Source: Tetrastigma voinierianum (taxonomy: Eukaryota; Streptophyta; Magnoliopsida; Vitales; Vitaceae). From it: a stretch of DNA of 64,000 nt. Each line of letters starts with the position of its first letter. Position 1 is the first letter of the stretch. The stretch lies in assembly GCA_016808115.1 (NCBI GenBank), contig JAEQBH010001834.1, positions 434,001 through 498,000 of the forward strand, given 5' to 3'. Of the stretch, positions 10,886-24,059 are shown one piece after another. The notes below the pieces were generated by a model, which was not told where the DNA came from, made no database searches, and was given only the letters and a program-made list of their open reading frames with translations. Made by a program: the position numbers and the translations under genes.

Positions 10886-11219
10886 TGTAAACCATGAAAA
10901 TTTTAAATTTAAATTCCAGATAAAAGGGTGGCGGTAGTTTCCGGAATAGTCCAAAGAAAAGTTGGGATTTTTCTAGATCTCGGATGACAAAACGGATTGC
11001 ACCGTTGGAATCGTCTCGTGAAAATTAGCTACCCAGTCAAATTTCGTTGAATTCCGAGATAGTCGGAATTTCACGTATTTCGAGGAAATGCGTGTCGGGC
11101 GACACATGGCGAGCCATGTGGATGATACATATTAACATGTGGTGACACGCCTTGAAGCCATGTGTGTGGCCTATGGCATGCCATGTCGGCTTATCTATGA
11201 CACTCTACGCTTGCCATGC

Positions 11220-11227
11220 TATATAAG
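11220..11227 (+). promoter_or_regulatory. TATA box of solo LTR B
   Basis: TATATAAG about 335 bp into the LTR, followed after about 50 bp by a long purine tract. Its position fits the U3/R boundary of a Pol II LTR promoter. Confidence 0.5.
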
Positions 11228-11273
11228 AAGAACTCACATGGGGTGTTGAGCGGGAGCAAGGAGGCTCGAGGCA

Positions 11274-11455
11274 GTCCGTGGAGCGTGAGGAGAAGAGGAA
11301 GGGAGGGGGAAGGAGAAGGAGGAGGAAGAAAGGAGAAGAGAAAGGGGAGGAAAGGAAAGGAGGAAGGGGAGGAAAGGAAAGGAGAAAGGAAATAAGAAAG
11401 AGAAAGAGGAAGGGGAGGAAGAGAGGAAAAAAGAAAGAGAAGAGGAAGGAGTATT
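11274..11455 (+). repeat. Purine (GA/GGA) low-complexity tract in LTR B
   Basis: About 180 bp almost entirely A and G (GGAAGGGAGG, AGAGAAAGGGGAGG). The open reading frame across it is a by-product of base composition. Equivalent shorter tracts lie at 1255-1330, 6060-6110 and, reversed, 8437-8600. Confidence 0.85.
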
Positions 11456-13400
11456 TGCAGTGGCTTGGACTGAATACTTAAGAGAGCAGGCTGCTTACAA
11501 GAGGTAGGTTTCTACTGGGTTATTTTACGCCTAGGGCGTGTGGCCCCAGCCCTCACCAGGGTTTAGATCCGGTTTTCCGGTAATTTGGATGTTGTGTGGT
11601 TTTTGTTTGTGATTGTGTGATGGTTAAAAAGACCAGTTTCACGGGGGTTTCGGGACTATCGCTAGGCCAAACAACGTAGTTACGAAATTTAACCAAATCG
11701 ACGGAATGGCAACGGGGTGTGCCCAAATTTCCACACACCATATGAATCACGGCTGTGTCAACTGGGCGAGCCATAACTCTCGTCGAACTCGATTCGCGCG
11801 TTCTTGGACTACGAGCTCGTTGAGTCACAGAATTTAATAAAATAAATTTCACATCAAAATATAGGCTGAACATTGGGCTGGAGTCACGGATAGTTGAGAA
11901 TAGATTCGTTTTGGTATCGAGAACTTAATTTTGAACAGTTTGTAATCGAATGCTTGGGACTGCATAGATGAGTAGAAATTGCATGTTGGATGTTTTTGTG
12001 GTGACACCAAAACCTAAGGCTTTCTGACAAGTCAGATTAATTCTTAGGCCAAGCATGACCGGATTTATGGTCGAGAATAGCTAATAATGTGTGCCATAAA
12101 TTCAATGACATCTTGAATATGTGAGTATGTGATAAGGTGAAATAAATTATATCACAGTGGGTTGTATAGTGAGCATCTTATCGTCTCGAGCCAAGAATAT
12201 GAGATATAAGCACTACTTGCCCTAAATAATGGTTGGAATTATTTTTAACATGCTTGAATGATGTGTTGACAGCCAAGATAAGGCGAATGATGAAAAGATG
12301 TAGTGCATGCTTGTAACGTGTATTGATTTGAATATGTGGAATATTAACATATTTGCATGTATCATTAAAAATATGAAGAAATGTGTTGTGTCGAATTGGA
12401 GACATGAGTGTTCATAACACACATAGTGTATGGTGTAGAATGTCCATGTAGAGGTCTTCATACATTGTGGCACAAATTGCATTGCATTGGTGTGCGGTAA
12501 CACCATTGCATGAAAGAGATGTGTTCCATGAATGCGATTTGCCTTACTCGTTTGGTGTTGAATCGTGTGGGCTTGGGAATGGGACGAAGTCCAATTAAGT
12601 TCCACAGTGTTAAACAAAAATGGAAAATGAAATGTTTCGGGCGTAGCAAGTAGAGGATAGATACCCCCCTCAGGTGAAAAGCTTGAAAACTTGGTTAGAC
12701 AGCGTATCCACCGGTGAAAGCTCAAAAAATGTCGGAAGTGTAAGAGACACGGTGGGATTTTAAGAAAGGAACTATTTACTGAAAAGACACGAAGCGATTA
12801 AGAATAAATATCACATAGACTACGAGTTGTGAAATGGGAGTCGGGATCGACTCATTGATTTCCCGTGGCACTTGCATTGGGTGGTGAATTGAGAGTTGAG
12901 AAAGCCCGATGCTTGAGCATATAGAGTGTCGTCTCATACATGCATGTAGGTTTTCTTTCCATGATAGGGCTGACATGTATGCATGGATTGGTTGTTAGTT
13001 TATTGTGAAATGATCATTTGTATTGCACCTAGGTGGGAATAACCACTGCGGGTTATCTCTCTTTTGGTAGCTCACCGGGTCGTGGGACCCCTTCCCGGTC
13101 TGAACGGGTATGGGCGGACGACACTCCTTAGAGAGGCCAAGGGATTATGAAGCGGGCAGTTTGTGTATGATTCTTGTTTATGTATATATTAGAAACGAAC
13201 TAGTTTTAATATATGTTTTGTATTAAGAGTGATGTAATAACTCTTGGATCCATGAAATGTATGAATCTTGTAACCGTATGGGCCAGTATGGATGATGGGC
13301 CTATGGGTCATTTTTACTCAAGTATGGGGTCTCATAATATGAGACTACCTGAGATTTCCTTGGTTGACGGTGGTCGCGGGATCGAGGTTTTGGGGTGTCA

Positions 13401-14353
13401 TAGCAAAAGCAAAATAGGTAAATCTTTATATCTAATTCATTTTTTCACATAATTATGTATAAAATAATGTTATTTTATTTGATTTTTTTGCAAAATTACA
13501 ATAGGCGAGTCTTCACAACCAAGTGATCCATCGAGAGCGTATCTGAAAGATACTTAAAGTGTTCGGCATACGGATCCATCACCGCAGTGCACCATCATTA
13601 TATATAAGTCTTCAATTTTGCAAGACAAAAGCTTGAAAAATATGTTCAAAGGTGGTTCAATCAAGGAAACAATGGGATGATTTATTAGCAAGTTCTTCAT
13701 ATATGAAAGTGTTCCACCTCAAAAAGCGGACTTGCACCATTTTAAGAATATGATTTTTGGTGCACAACAAGCAGGTTTGTCGAATTGTATAATATGTTTT
13801 AATAATGACATTATTATCTTAAATTATGATTGCAAATTTACAACCACTAACCAACTTTCCTTTAATTATATATGTAGGGATGGGCCTCGAACCACCATCT
13901 CCATATGAAATCAAAAGCAAGTACTTGGAAATGGAGTATAAAGACATGGAAGCTTATGTCAACATACAAAGGGAGAAATGGGAGACATAAGGATGCACAA
14001 TCATGTGCGATGGATGGATCGGGCCAACCAAATTGAGAATAATTAATTTCATGGTATATTCAAAAGGAAGCAGAATTTTTCTCAAATCTGTTGATGCGTC
14101 GATAAGATTAAAGACAACAAATACATATATGGTTTGTGAAAGAACGTTATTAAGGAAGTTAGAGAAGCAAATGTGGTGCAAATTGTAATAGATAATGGAT
14201 CAACATTTGTGAAAGCGGGAAAGTTGTTGATGAAGGAAGCCCACAATGCAGCCATTGGACTTCATACTTCGACACCTTTGCATTGATTTAATGTTTGAAG
14301 ACATTGGTAAAAGGGATATTGTTGCTTAGTTGGTCAGGAATGCCTGAAAGATA
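13401..14353 (+). pseudogene. hAT transposase, DUF659-like region with two introns
   Basis: Exonic sequence to 13417 continues GFMRGK with SKSKI. A first intron is plausible at 13418-13504 (GTAAAT...TTACAATAG) and a second at 13775-13877 (GTTTGT...TATGTAG). Exons translate to GRFISKFFIYESVPPQKA-like and YEIKSKYLEMEY, then WETYGCTIMCDGW (with frame changes), INFMVYSKGSRIFLKSVDAS and IVIDNGSTFVKAGKLLMKEA. This is the DUF659 domain of BED hAT transposases: the C-T-x-M-C-D-G-W motif holds the first catalytic Asp and the x-x-D-N-x-x-x-x-x-x-A-G segment holds the second. The frame stops where CACTACAAG begins at 14354. The C-terminal dimerisation domain is not found downstream. Confidence 0.75.
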
Positions 14354-15085
14354 CACTACAAGAAATTCACGGTTCTGACAAAATTCTGAGCAAATTAAAT
14401 TCCATTGAAGAAGTGATGCAGACGAATATTGTGAACGTCACGTATTATTTTCCACATTTTGCTACTATTTTAATGGAATACCTATAAAAAATTACCAATA
14501 GAAGTGTTTCGTAGGTAATTTTCATGTAGTATGTTAGCGCCAATTTTTGTTACCATTTGCTCGACGAATACCCTCTGAAAATTGCTCAGCTGAGGAATGT
14601 TTGTAGGTAATTTTTCTTGGCGCCCGACTTTAGGTACCATTTACCAGATACCTATGGAACATTACCGATGGATACTCTTCCGTAGGTAAATTACACTATA
14701 AAAATTCACGGTTTACGGTAGTGTTAAAGTAGGTAAATTTTACGATAAATTACGATGGAATTTGCAGAAGCGGATGCTCTTAGTGGTAAATTCTTATAAA
14801 ATTCATAGTTTACCGTAGTGTTCCAGATGAAATTTTACCAATAAATTACCTACGGATTGCAGTGGATACTCTGTGAGTAGAGTACACTATAAAAAAATTG
14901 CAGTTTACCTTAGACGTGTTCGTAGGTAAGTTTGCCTATAAATTACTATGGATTCATAGAGTAGGAATTTATCAGCAGGATACTATTCCTAGTGTTAAGC
15001 TATAAAAAATTCACAGTTTACCGACGGAAGTGTTTCGTAGGTAAAGTTTACCTATAAATTACCTACGAAATTTACCTATAAAAAT
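14354..15085. mobile_element. CACTA-type terminal and subterminal repeat block
   Basis: Begins CACTACAAGAAATTCACGG, the standard CACTA terminal motif. Related starts recur at about 14694, 14795, 14889 and 14999 (CTATAAAAATTCACGGTTTA), roughly 100 bp apart, each followed by GTAGGTAAATT/AATTACCTACG palindromes. Arrays of this kind lie just inside the ends of plant CACTA elements. No transposase and no matching inverted right terminus is visible, so this is a fragment or a MITE-like derivative inserted in the hAT gene. Confidence 0.6.
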
Positions 15086-15490
15086 ATTTGAAGATTATCC
15101 TTAATCATACTTAATTTAATTACACTTGAAAAACAATTTAACATGTACATTATTGTTTATTTAATTATTTTTTAAGATGTTTTAAATATCTTCATAAATT
15201 TTAGATGATTTTTAACTTATCAATATTTTTGTCCATCATTTTATATAATAATTATTATATATTTATATATTATTTATTTTTATTTGAAGCATTATAAAAT
15301 TTGTGAAATTATTTTTTTGACATTTTTATAAGATTTTGACCTATTTTGGCCCATTTTAGTATATAAACCCGCATGGGCTGGCTAAAAGCTCGTATGAATA
15401 AAAATGGGTTAGATTTAGTCAGCCTGTTTTGGCCCGTAACTCAAATTAGTTGGCCCGAAATAGGTTAAGTTGACCCGTTTACTAGCTCTA
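15086..15490 (+). mobile_element. 3' terminal region of the hAT element
   Basis: AT-rich sequence turning into Gly/Pro-codon-like GGCCC repeats (TTTTGGCCCATTTTAG, AGTTGGCCCG, GTTGACCCG) and ending ACTAGCTCTA. Read on the - strand it starts TAGAGCTAGTAAACGGGTC, the TAG...AACGGG form of terminal inverted repeat common in plant hAT elements. The left terminus is outside the window, so the pair cannot be compared. Confidence 0.55.
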
Positions 15491-16640
15491 CTAAGAGAAG
15501 CCCTTTCTCTTCCATCATTTTCTTAATTTTTGTTTTCTCTTCAGTCTCCTCCAGTTGCTTAACCCCTAGTCGGATAGAGGCCTCCTCAAATGGCGATTTA
15601 TTTATTTTTAACAAGCAATCCTAGTCCTAACAAAATATACTAAGTCCCGTTGTCGAGCACCCTCAGCCCCCTTGCCATTCTTCTCACCCTCCAAACTTTG
15701 CGTATTCATAATCATCCATTAAGGAAAACTTCGGTAGAAATAACTCGTTATCAATCATTGCCTTAGGTCTCCATAGTGCTCTTATCCTTCTTAGAAGCAA
15801 ATTATCGCTGATATTCCTTCCTAACCTTTTCCTCATTCGACAAGATATTATTATTATAGGGTAGTCGGGGTCTTGACTCCTGTTCATCATCGTGTATCAG
15901 CTCCTCATAATTAGAATTCTAGTCCAATCCAAGTTGCTTTTGTCTCGATCCCCCAAGCAAAAGATGTTGTTTTTGGTGTTTTCTCCCCTACACTCCGAAA
16001 ATTGTTCTACTTAGAGGACTCTGGCTATGCTCTAACTTTTGTTACTTGTGTAGTTGTCTTCGTCCTCCGATAGCTTTCCTGAGCCTCCATTAGTATGAGT
16101 TATTTTACATCTTCCAAAAATTTAAAACTAAAAACCTTTTGTTGGATAAATGAATTAATGTTAAATAAATAATTTTATTTTTTATTCTTTATCTAAGTGA
16201 AACAAATTTATTCAATATAAAATATGTTTAATTGAAGCTTTATTAAAATCAAGATAAAATTTTTATCTTCATAAAATGAAATGATAATGCTAAGGATATA
16301 GCTGTAAATTATATTTTTTTTTATAAATAATATTACCAAATTATTAATTATGGATATTAATATTTTATGAAAAATAATAGATTTATTTTGTTAGAAATAT
16401 ATTGTAGTAATTTAAAAGTAATAAATTTTAGAACGATAACATCTAGTGAAGGGTCTTAGGTTAGAGGTCCTGATTACAATTTATTTTCATACTTGTAACA
16501 AAATATTTAATTACAAAAAACATTTTACTAAACGTGGATCTCAAAATTGTAATCATATAATATTAACAAATAAACTCATAACCAAATTCTCAAAATTGTA
16601 AAATCTGAATTGATTTAGTAAAATTTGGATTGTAAAGGTG
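15491..16640. other. Intergenic, no gene recognised
   Basis: Contains an unrecognised - strand ORF (15684-15890) with no family features, C/T-rich stretches, and an AT-rich tail from 16130. Nothing here can be supported as a gene. Confidence 0.4.
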
Positions 16641-16817
16641 CAGAACATATATATAGAGGGAAACATAGTTATGTTTTGTTCATCTTCTTCCACAACAAGG
16701 TCAAATCTAAAGTAATAAGATCAATTAATCATATCATTATTTACTGAATTTAATGAAATTAATCATATAATAAATATGTGCCGCAAGGACTTTAAAGAAA
16801 ATAAATTGATTTAGGGT

Positions 16818-16911
16818 TTATGGCTTCCTTTAGAACAAACCCTTCCTCCAGCCTTCAAGCGCCTCCGCAATGTTATTGTTAGGGTCCACTATGTCAACTC
16901 TCAGACCTATG
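16818..16911 (+). pseudogene. Exon-like relic of an unidentified gene
   Basis: The frame reads LPPAFKRLRNVIVRVHYVN, then SQTY, and ends at a convincing 5' splice site (TATG|GTAAAT) followed by a T/C-rich intron-like stretch. There is no in-frame ATG: the nearby ATG (16820) is in another frame and stops after about 20 codons. This could be a broken first exon or a captured fragment. I do not recognise the family. Confidence 0.3.
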
Positions 16912-18381
<1,470 letters not shown>

Positions 18382-21123
18382 TGATGAGTCCAAAACCCAC
18401 ATTTAATCATATTTTTCCGAGTTTAGAATAGAATAATGATGAATTATCTCATGAATCATAACATCACCTATACTTATAAAGAAAATATAGAAAATCAATA
18501 GTAATTGTAAACACTTCACAAAGAGACCAAGTAAAATCGAAGTTAAGTCACGATAGAAGTGCAAGCCCATAATTTTCTGGTTGAAGATACACAATAAATT
18601 ATTAAGAAATCAAGAGTGAAACAAGCTTAAGTTAGACTCGCGAGAGTTTGAGACAAAAATGATTCAATGATTAAAAGAAGCAATAAAGGAAGAGTTACGT
18701 CAGCGACATCATTGAAGTATGTCGCTGACACCAAAAAGAGATAAATGATGTCGCGATGCTACTTCGAGGTCGACAAGGAGCCGTCTACAAAGCCACAAGA
18801 ACAGCCTCAAGTAAAAGAAGTCGCAACTAATTTTGAAAGAAAGGACTTGATGTCGCGAATCTCGATAAAGAATGTATAATAAATAACTAAAGTCGCAGAA
18901 TAAAACTCAACCACGACTAAGAATTAATGAAGAAGTAGATATGATGTCGCTGGCAATCACTTCGAGGTCATGATAATTGAAAACTTAGCAGGCGGAGGTC
19001 GCGATAATCGGTCGGCCGCGCAAAAGCATTTTCAAAGAGACCGGAACATGTGGCGTTGTATGCTAGCGAGATAGCTATCACCATCGACCGTAAGATGTCG
19101 CGACGCCCTTCGCGGGTCGCTGAGCATACCGCTAGTATCGCGGTCGCGACATCATTCGCTGGTCGCGACATCGTTGATAAAGGGAGCGAAGGTCACGACG
19201 GCATCCAATGGGTCGCGGCATCGATTCGGGCGGTGTTAGCGGCAAGGTCACCAAATAAAAGCCGCGTTACAAAGTAATAGGCAGCCGCCACGAGATTTAG
19301 AAGTCGCCACCAAAAGAGATCACAATGAAGGAAGGCGAAGCTCACGTGGCGATTGAAGTTTCGGCACGTGCCGCCATAGACGAAGAAGTCGCTGACGTGA
19401 AAGAGAGGTCGCGATATCAGAGTCGGCGTCTAGACACACAAAATGGAGTCGCTATACGAAATAAACTAACGGGCTACGATTTTGAAACCATAAGGAAGGT
19501 GCATCGGGTTAGGCCCAACCTCGTATCCTATAAATAAGCAAATAAGGCATGTAAGGAAATGTTTCGCGCTTCGAAGAGAAGTCCTGGTGCTACCTAGCGT
19601 CTGTATTTTAATTTTATGTTTTTCTTCGTTGCCGCCATTTTGTATTAGATTATGTATTTAGTTTCATCGGAATTTCGGATTCCGGATGTTAGTCACGTTG
19701 AAGTCGAATGCGTAATGCTATTTTCTTCTTGTAAATTACCGCCCGGTTCGTTTGAAGTCCAAACAAATTTTGGAATCTCGACAACGTCCAGCTTCTAACT
19801 AGATAGCGGTTCTTAGATCAAGGAGCTACCGTTAAGGTAATAGGCACTTAGAAACCCAAATTCGTTGAATTTGAGCTCCAATGTTAGAACCAATCTTTCC
19901 GCAAATTTATCAGACTTCGAACTTCGCTTGGGAATTTGCTTGCCGGTTTTGTTTATTTTTGTATCTGATCCAAACACGTTGTCCTATAAATTGCATAGGA
20001 TTGTTTCATGCTCGGCTTCAGAGCCCTCCTGAAAGGGGACACAGAAGGCATTCTACAAAGATTGAACAATTTCGAAGGGCATGCGAACCTAATATCGGGA
20101 TCTAATGAGCTTGTGAATTTTAATCGATAACCCTTCTTCTACCTGAAACCGAGAATGAGTTGAATGACTTATCGCTTAAATGAGTGCAGAGTTCTCCTCG
20201 ATTCGAATAGTAAGTTCAATCCCCGTGTTGGGCAAGGATCTAATCACAGAAAGAATGAATCATTTCCAATTTTGAGGATGAGAAACCAAGATAGTGTGTA
20301 ACCCATGCTTATCTATGTCTTAGGAAAGCCAAGGTTTACAACATGTTTTTGGTATGAAGTATTGAAAAGAAAAATACCCAACAAGGCATCCGAGATTGTG
20401 CTAGTATTCAACCCTCTCGTCTTCGAAAGAAACAGAAGATTAGATGATGAAACAGGTCAATATGAGATCCACATGGTACTTTACCATCTCCTTGGATCGG
20501 ATTCTGTAAAATCTGAGGTTAATAAGCAAAGTTACGTGAGTTGTCTCAGAATTGATGTTTCACACTCATTTTCAATGCCCTTTAAAAAGCTAAATCATCA
20601 GTCCAAATTCTTTAATTTTATTTCTTTATTTTCAGATGATTTCATTTTTGATTTTAGTTTACATATCTTTATTCTTTTCATTATTTTAGAGGTTGTTAGG
20701 TTATATCAATTGTAAATCATATTCCAAATAGTATAGAGTTTGAGTAGTCGTGGTAGTTGATCGAGAATCTCGAGATCTCTCGATCGAGAGTCTGACTTAA
20801 ACTATAATTTTATTACTTATTCGACCGTACACTCGCGTAATCATGGATCAAAACCATAAAGAAATTTATCTACTCTAAGGAAACCTTTAATCAGTATAAT
20901 TGTAAAGAAATATAACAAACAAGTTTCATGGATCATTGTCAGGGATTAGATAATAAATTCATAATAATGCTATAAATTTGTGTTGATGTTTTCGATCCAC
21001 CCACTTACATTAAAGGAGGACTAATTGCTAACAAGTTTTTCGATGTCACGCCGTGGATTAGATAATAAACCCTGTAATGACGGCCATAAATTTGTGTATG
21101 TTCTTAGGTTGCGAACAAGTTTT
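18382..21123 (+). repeat. 5' LTR of element C
   Basis: Starts TGATGAGTCC. Positions 18690-19450 are studded with GTCGCGAC-type palindromes, followed by a TATA box and a region closely matching the 3' LTR (TTGAAGTCCAAACAAATTTT, AATTTGCTTGCCGGTTTTGT). The right boundary is set at the third PBS-like site. It may instead end near 20928, at the first. Confidence 0.8.
19529..19536 (+). promoter_or_regulatory. TATA box in the 5' LTR of element C
   Basis: TATAAATA lies after the GTCGCGAC-rich stretch. The 3' LTR has TATAAATG at the equivalent place (32471-32478), which supports it as the LTR promoter. Confidence 0.55.
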
Positions 21124-21137
21124 CGAGCTGTCGGGAT
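20929..21137 (+). other. Three Asp-type primer-binding-like sites after the 5' LTR
   Basis: Eroded copies at about 20929-20945 (TGGATCATTGTCAGGGA), 21040-21056 (before GGATTAGATAATA) and 21124-21137. The first two are followed by GGATTAGATAATA and an ATAAATTTGTG segment. The 3' copy of the array (33915-34136) is better preserved and identifies the type. The third site passes into the unique interior (ATTCAAAGAATTAATTAG), as expected at the true start of the internal domain. Confidence 0.65.
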
Positions 21138-22870
21138 TCAAAGAATTAATTAGATCAATATTTCGACGAAGAAGGAAATACTAATTTGGACATTTTAAGA
21201 AAAGAACAAAAATAGTTTTCAAGCAAAGGATTCATTACTACTAATTTTTAACAAGCCATGTTGAAACATTTGTTGTAGTTTGACTAATCCTATTAATAGA
21301 AGAGTTGTATTGATTTCGTAGGAAACTTTAATGCATATGGTGAAATGTGGATCCGACCCGATTCTAGCAGACACCGACCGAGAGAACGCTCAGAGCTTAA
21401 GAAAGACAAAAAGAGTATGAACTGTTTGCGAAGTGTAAGAGAGACATGACTAAACAGAGGAATGAGGACAAGAATAAGACCCCACACGACACAATGGAGG
21501 ATTTCTCTGAGGCCTATTATTTAAGAAGAGTATTCTAATCGATGTTCTACAAAGTGGATGCAAACAATTTCAACTAAAGCGCCTCTTTATCATAATGGTT
21601 CAAAGAATATCGGGCCTACTGGGTCATCCCAATCAAGACCCAAATGAGCACTGGAAGATTTTTAGGATGGCTAATATAAAGAAGCTGAACTGCAGAGACC
21701 AGAGATGATAAACCATCTCTTCCCATTTTCTTTCGAGACATAGCAACTCACATGGTAAGGAATCATTACCATATGGTTCGTTAATACTGGGGAAGAGTCA
21801 GAAGCTTACTTAGCATTCTTTCCCCATCTCTCACTTCAGAGACGGTAGAGAGATAGCACTCATTTCAACAAGTGGAAGATGAGAGTCAGATAAGATTGCT
21901 TGTGAAAGATTCAAAAGATTGCCAAGAGGTGCCCACGCACATGGATCAGACTTAAGACCCAGATGGATATAAGTGAATATCACGCCCGAATGATACATCC
22001 AAGGGTATTATCGATGTTTACGCTGTGGGTTATCTGCCAAAAAGGCCGAAGAGGCAAGTGAGGATCTGGAGCAGAGGACCCGCAAAATGCAATGCGAAAG
22101 CTCCATCCGAGTTTTCAAGAGGGAGGTAGTAGGAAAAGGGGTCATGGATTAGCAAGATGACAAACATGGAGGCTGGTCGATGCTATAATGTATAGGATGG
22201 ACAAACAAGTGAGAGGAAGATGCACACTACTCATGAAGATGAAGTGAGAGAATCATTGATGAAGAAGGGTCGATGTGCTAACAAGAAGATTCTTACATGG
22301 TGTCGAGGAGGTTAATTATGAACGAGCAAAGAAGTTATCATTTCAAGAATCCTAACCTGCCCATATACTACAATCCAAAGATCGGGAGAACCATGAGAAT
22401 TTCCTCATATGGTGGAGGGGCATTACATGGCCCAAGGCGTGACAAACATCCCTTAACAAGGATATCACAGCCACCACTGTCCCAGCAGTTGAACAGCCAA
22501 GGAGGTGAGGGCGTAAACGGTCACTGTAATGAGGAGAAAACTCCGCAACCCATTCGAGGAACAAATGTCATAGCTCACGGGGATAAGAGGCTATTACACC
22601 CATGAATGTAAATTATCCGACTTGGAAACTTTCGTTCGATACCTGCATTTTTTTAAGAATGCTAGTGCTTCACCGAAAATCTAGAGACACAAGTAGGGCA
22701 ATCGCCCCGACCATGCCAACTGTAACAAGGGAACCTTCCCAAATGACACCCAGAAGAACCCTAGCAGATCGATGGCAATTCAATCAGAAGTGGAAAGGAA
22801 ATTGAGCAAAGAATTTAAAGATAGATATATAAACAAAGAGACTGAGGCAGAAAGAAGAGACCAAAAGAAA
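21138..22870 (+). pseudogene. Leader and gag region of element C, heavily decayed
   Basis: No capsid motif is readable in any frame. Near 22361-22400 the frame gives YYNPK..., then a SYGGG segment. It resembles the Y-N-P...R-N-x-x-N-F-S-Y stretch found after gag in Athila/Tat elements, with a frameshift in the middle. Position between the primer sites and the protease makes gag the expected content. I cannot place its start or its zinc knuckle. Confidence 0.45.
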
Positions 22871-22879
22871 GAAGAGAAG

Positions 22880-23520
22880 AGTGTACTCGATTGAATGTAT
22901 GAAAGGGTTAAATGACCAAAAAGAGAAGGAATACCACTTATGCCTCTCAAAGGCTATCTCACGTAGTAGACTTCGTAAGTCAAAAAGAGAAGAACAGATT
23001 TCTAAATTCTTGGATCTTATCAAGAAAATAGAAATAAATATCCCATTTGCAGAGGTGATCAATCAAATGCCTCTTTATGCAAAATTTCTGAAGGAGGTGC
23101 TGAGCAAGAAAAGAAAGATAGCTGAGGAGGGTATAGTTAACTTGATTGCTTCATGCAGTGCCATTATCCAACAGAAGCTCCCAGCAAAGATGAAAGACTC
23201 GCGCTACTCATTCTCAGTTTATAGGGAAATGAATTCAAGAAAGCTTTATGTGACTCGAGCAAGTATAAATTCGATGCTCTATCGGCCAGGCAGAGACTTT
23301 AAAGATGGGGAACAACCTCAAATACAATTACTTTGGCTGCACGGTCGAGGATCGTAATGGCAATAAACCAGAGGGCATTCCTCGAAGATGCACTGGCCAA
23401 GGCTGGGAAATCTATTCCCGCAGATTTTGTTATCATGCGTATGGAGGAAGGTCCTCAAGTTCCTCCGTCACGAAAGACCTCTTCAAAGAACAGAGTCGCC
23501 TTAATTAACGCATTTAAAGG
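22880..23520 (+). pseudogene. Athila/Tat-type retropepsin (aspartic protease) region
   Basis: The frame from 22881 reads FLDLIKKIEINIPFAEVINQ, MPLYAKFLKEVLSKKRK, CSAIIQQKLPAKMKDSRYS, then an ASINSMLY segment. After a frame change it gives GKSIPADFVIMRMEEG and ALINAFKG. This is the characteristic leader and protease of Athila/Tat pol, in which the active site normally reads D-L-G-A-S-I-N. Here the Asp and following residues are replaced (YVTRASIN), so the enzyme cannot work. Protease would mature Gag-Pol. One frameshift near 23330 separates the two halves. Confidence 0.8.
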
Positions 23521-24059
23521 TGAACTCCACACTGTGAGTCGGGACAGAAGCAAAGACGAAAATTAATAGGAGTCCGGAACATCCTAATGTAGAGGAAGAC
23601 AATATGGTTTATCGTTGGGGCTAATAGCCTTCTCAATGAGGAAGTGAATCTTCGAACAGATTATTCAAAACTCATCAATGAAATCGAGATGAATTTTCAA
23701 AAGACTAGAGAGCTTGATCGTGAAGTTCATTCCTCAAACTTTAATAATGAAATAGTCTCATATAATGAAAATAAATAAGATGAAGTGAGTGTACTCGTAA
23801 TGTTAAAACTCATGGCGAAACTATATGGTTAACATCAAGGAGCGCCCACTATTCAAAATATGAGCTTTTTATTTAGTGAGAAAACCTGCCATCGTGACGT
23901 ATCACTAAAGTCAAGAATGTGGTTAAGGTAATTTCGAGAAAATACAAGGAAGCATTGCTTCGGTCAATTGAAAGATCCAAGGGTATCGGCCCCATTCGTA
24001 GCTTACACAGCTACCGGAAGATAATGCAAAACTCGCTGAAAGCATCAAAGGAGGTCGAA

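Larger units (their letters stand above)
10886..13400 (+). mobile_element. Solo LTR B, Ty3/Gypsy, related to element A
   Basis: Begins TGTAAACCATG and shares the TTTCTAGATCTCGGATGACA and AATCGTCTCG blocks with element A, but is clearly a different subfamily. It has a TATA box (11220-11227), a 180-bp purine tract, the motif AACTCGATTCGCGCGTTCTT near 11785, and ends GGGGTGTCA at 13400. GCAAA precedes it (10881-10885) and GCAAA follows two bases after it (13403-13407), the probable target duplication. No interior remains, so it is a solo LTR from recombination. It interrupts the hAT gene a second time. Confidence 0.75.

Noticed and set aside
11278..11481. Open frame rich in Arg, Lys, Glu and Gly on the + strand
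   Set aside because: It is a translation of the purine tract of LTR B; the equivalent tract in other LTRs is not open in a matching frame.
15684..15890. 68-codon ORF on the - strand
   Set aside because: No start context, family motif or neighbouring exon; composition gives no support for a gene.
21293..22800. Short ORFs on both strands in the gag region of element C (for example 22297-22605)
   Set aside because: Apart from a faint Y-N-P...S-Y-G-G stretch they show no family motif; they are fragments of a decayed gag region, not separate genes.
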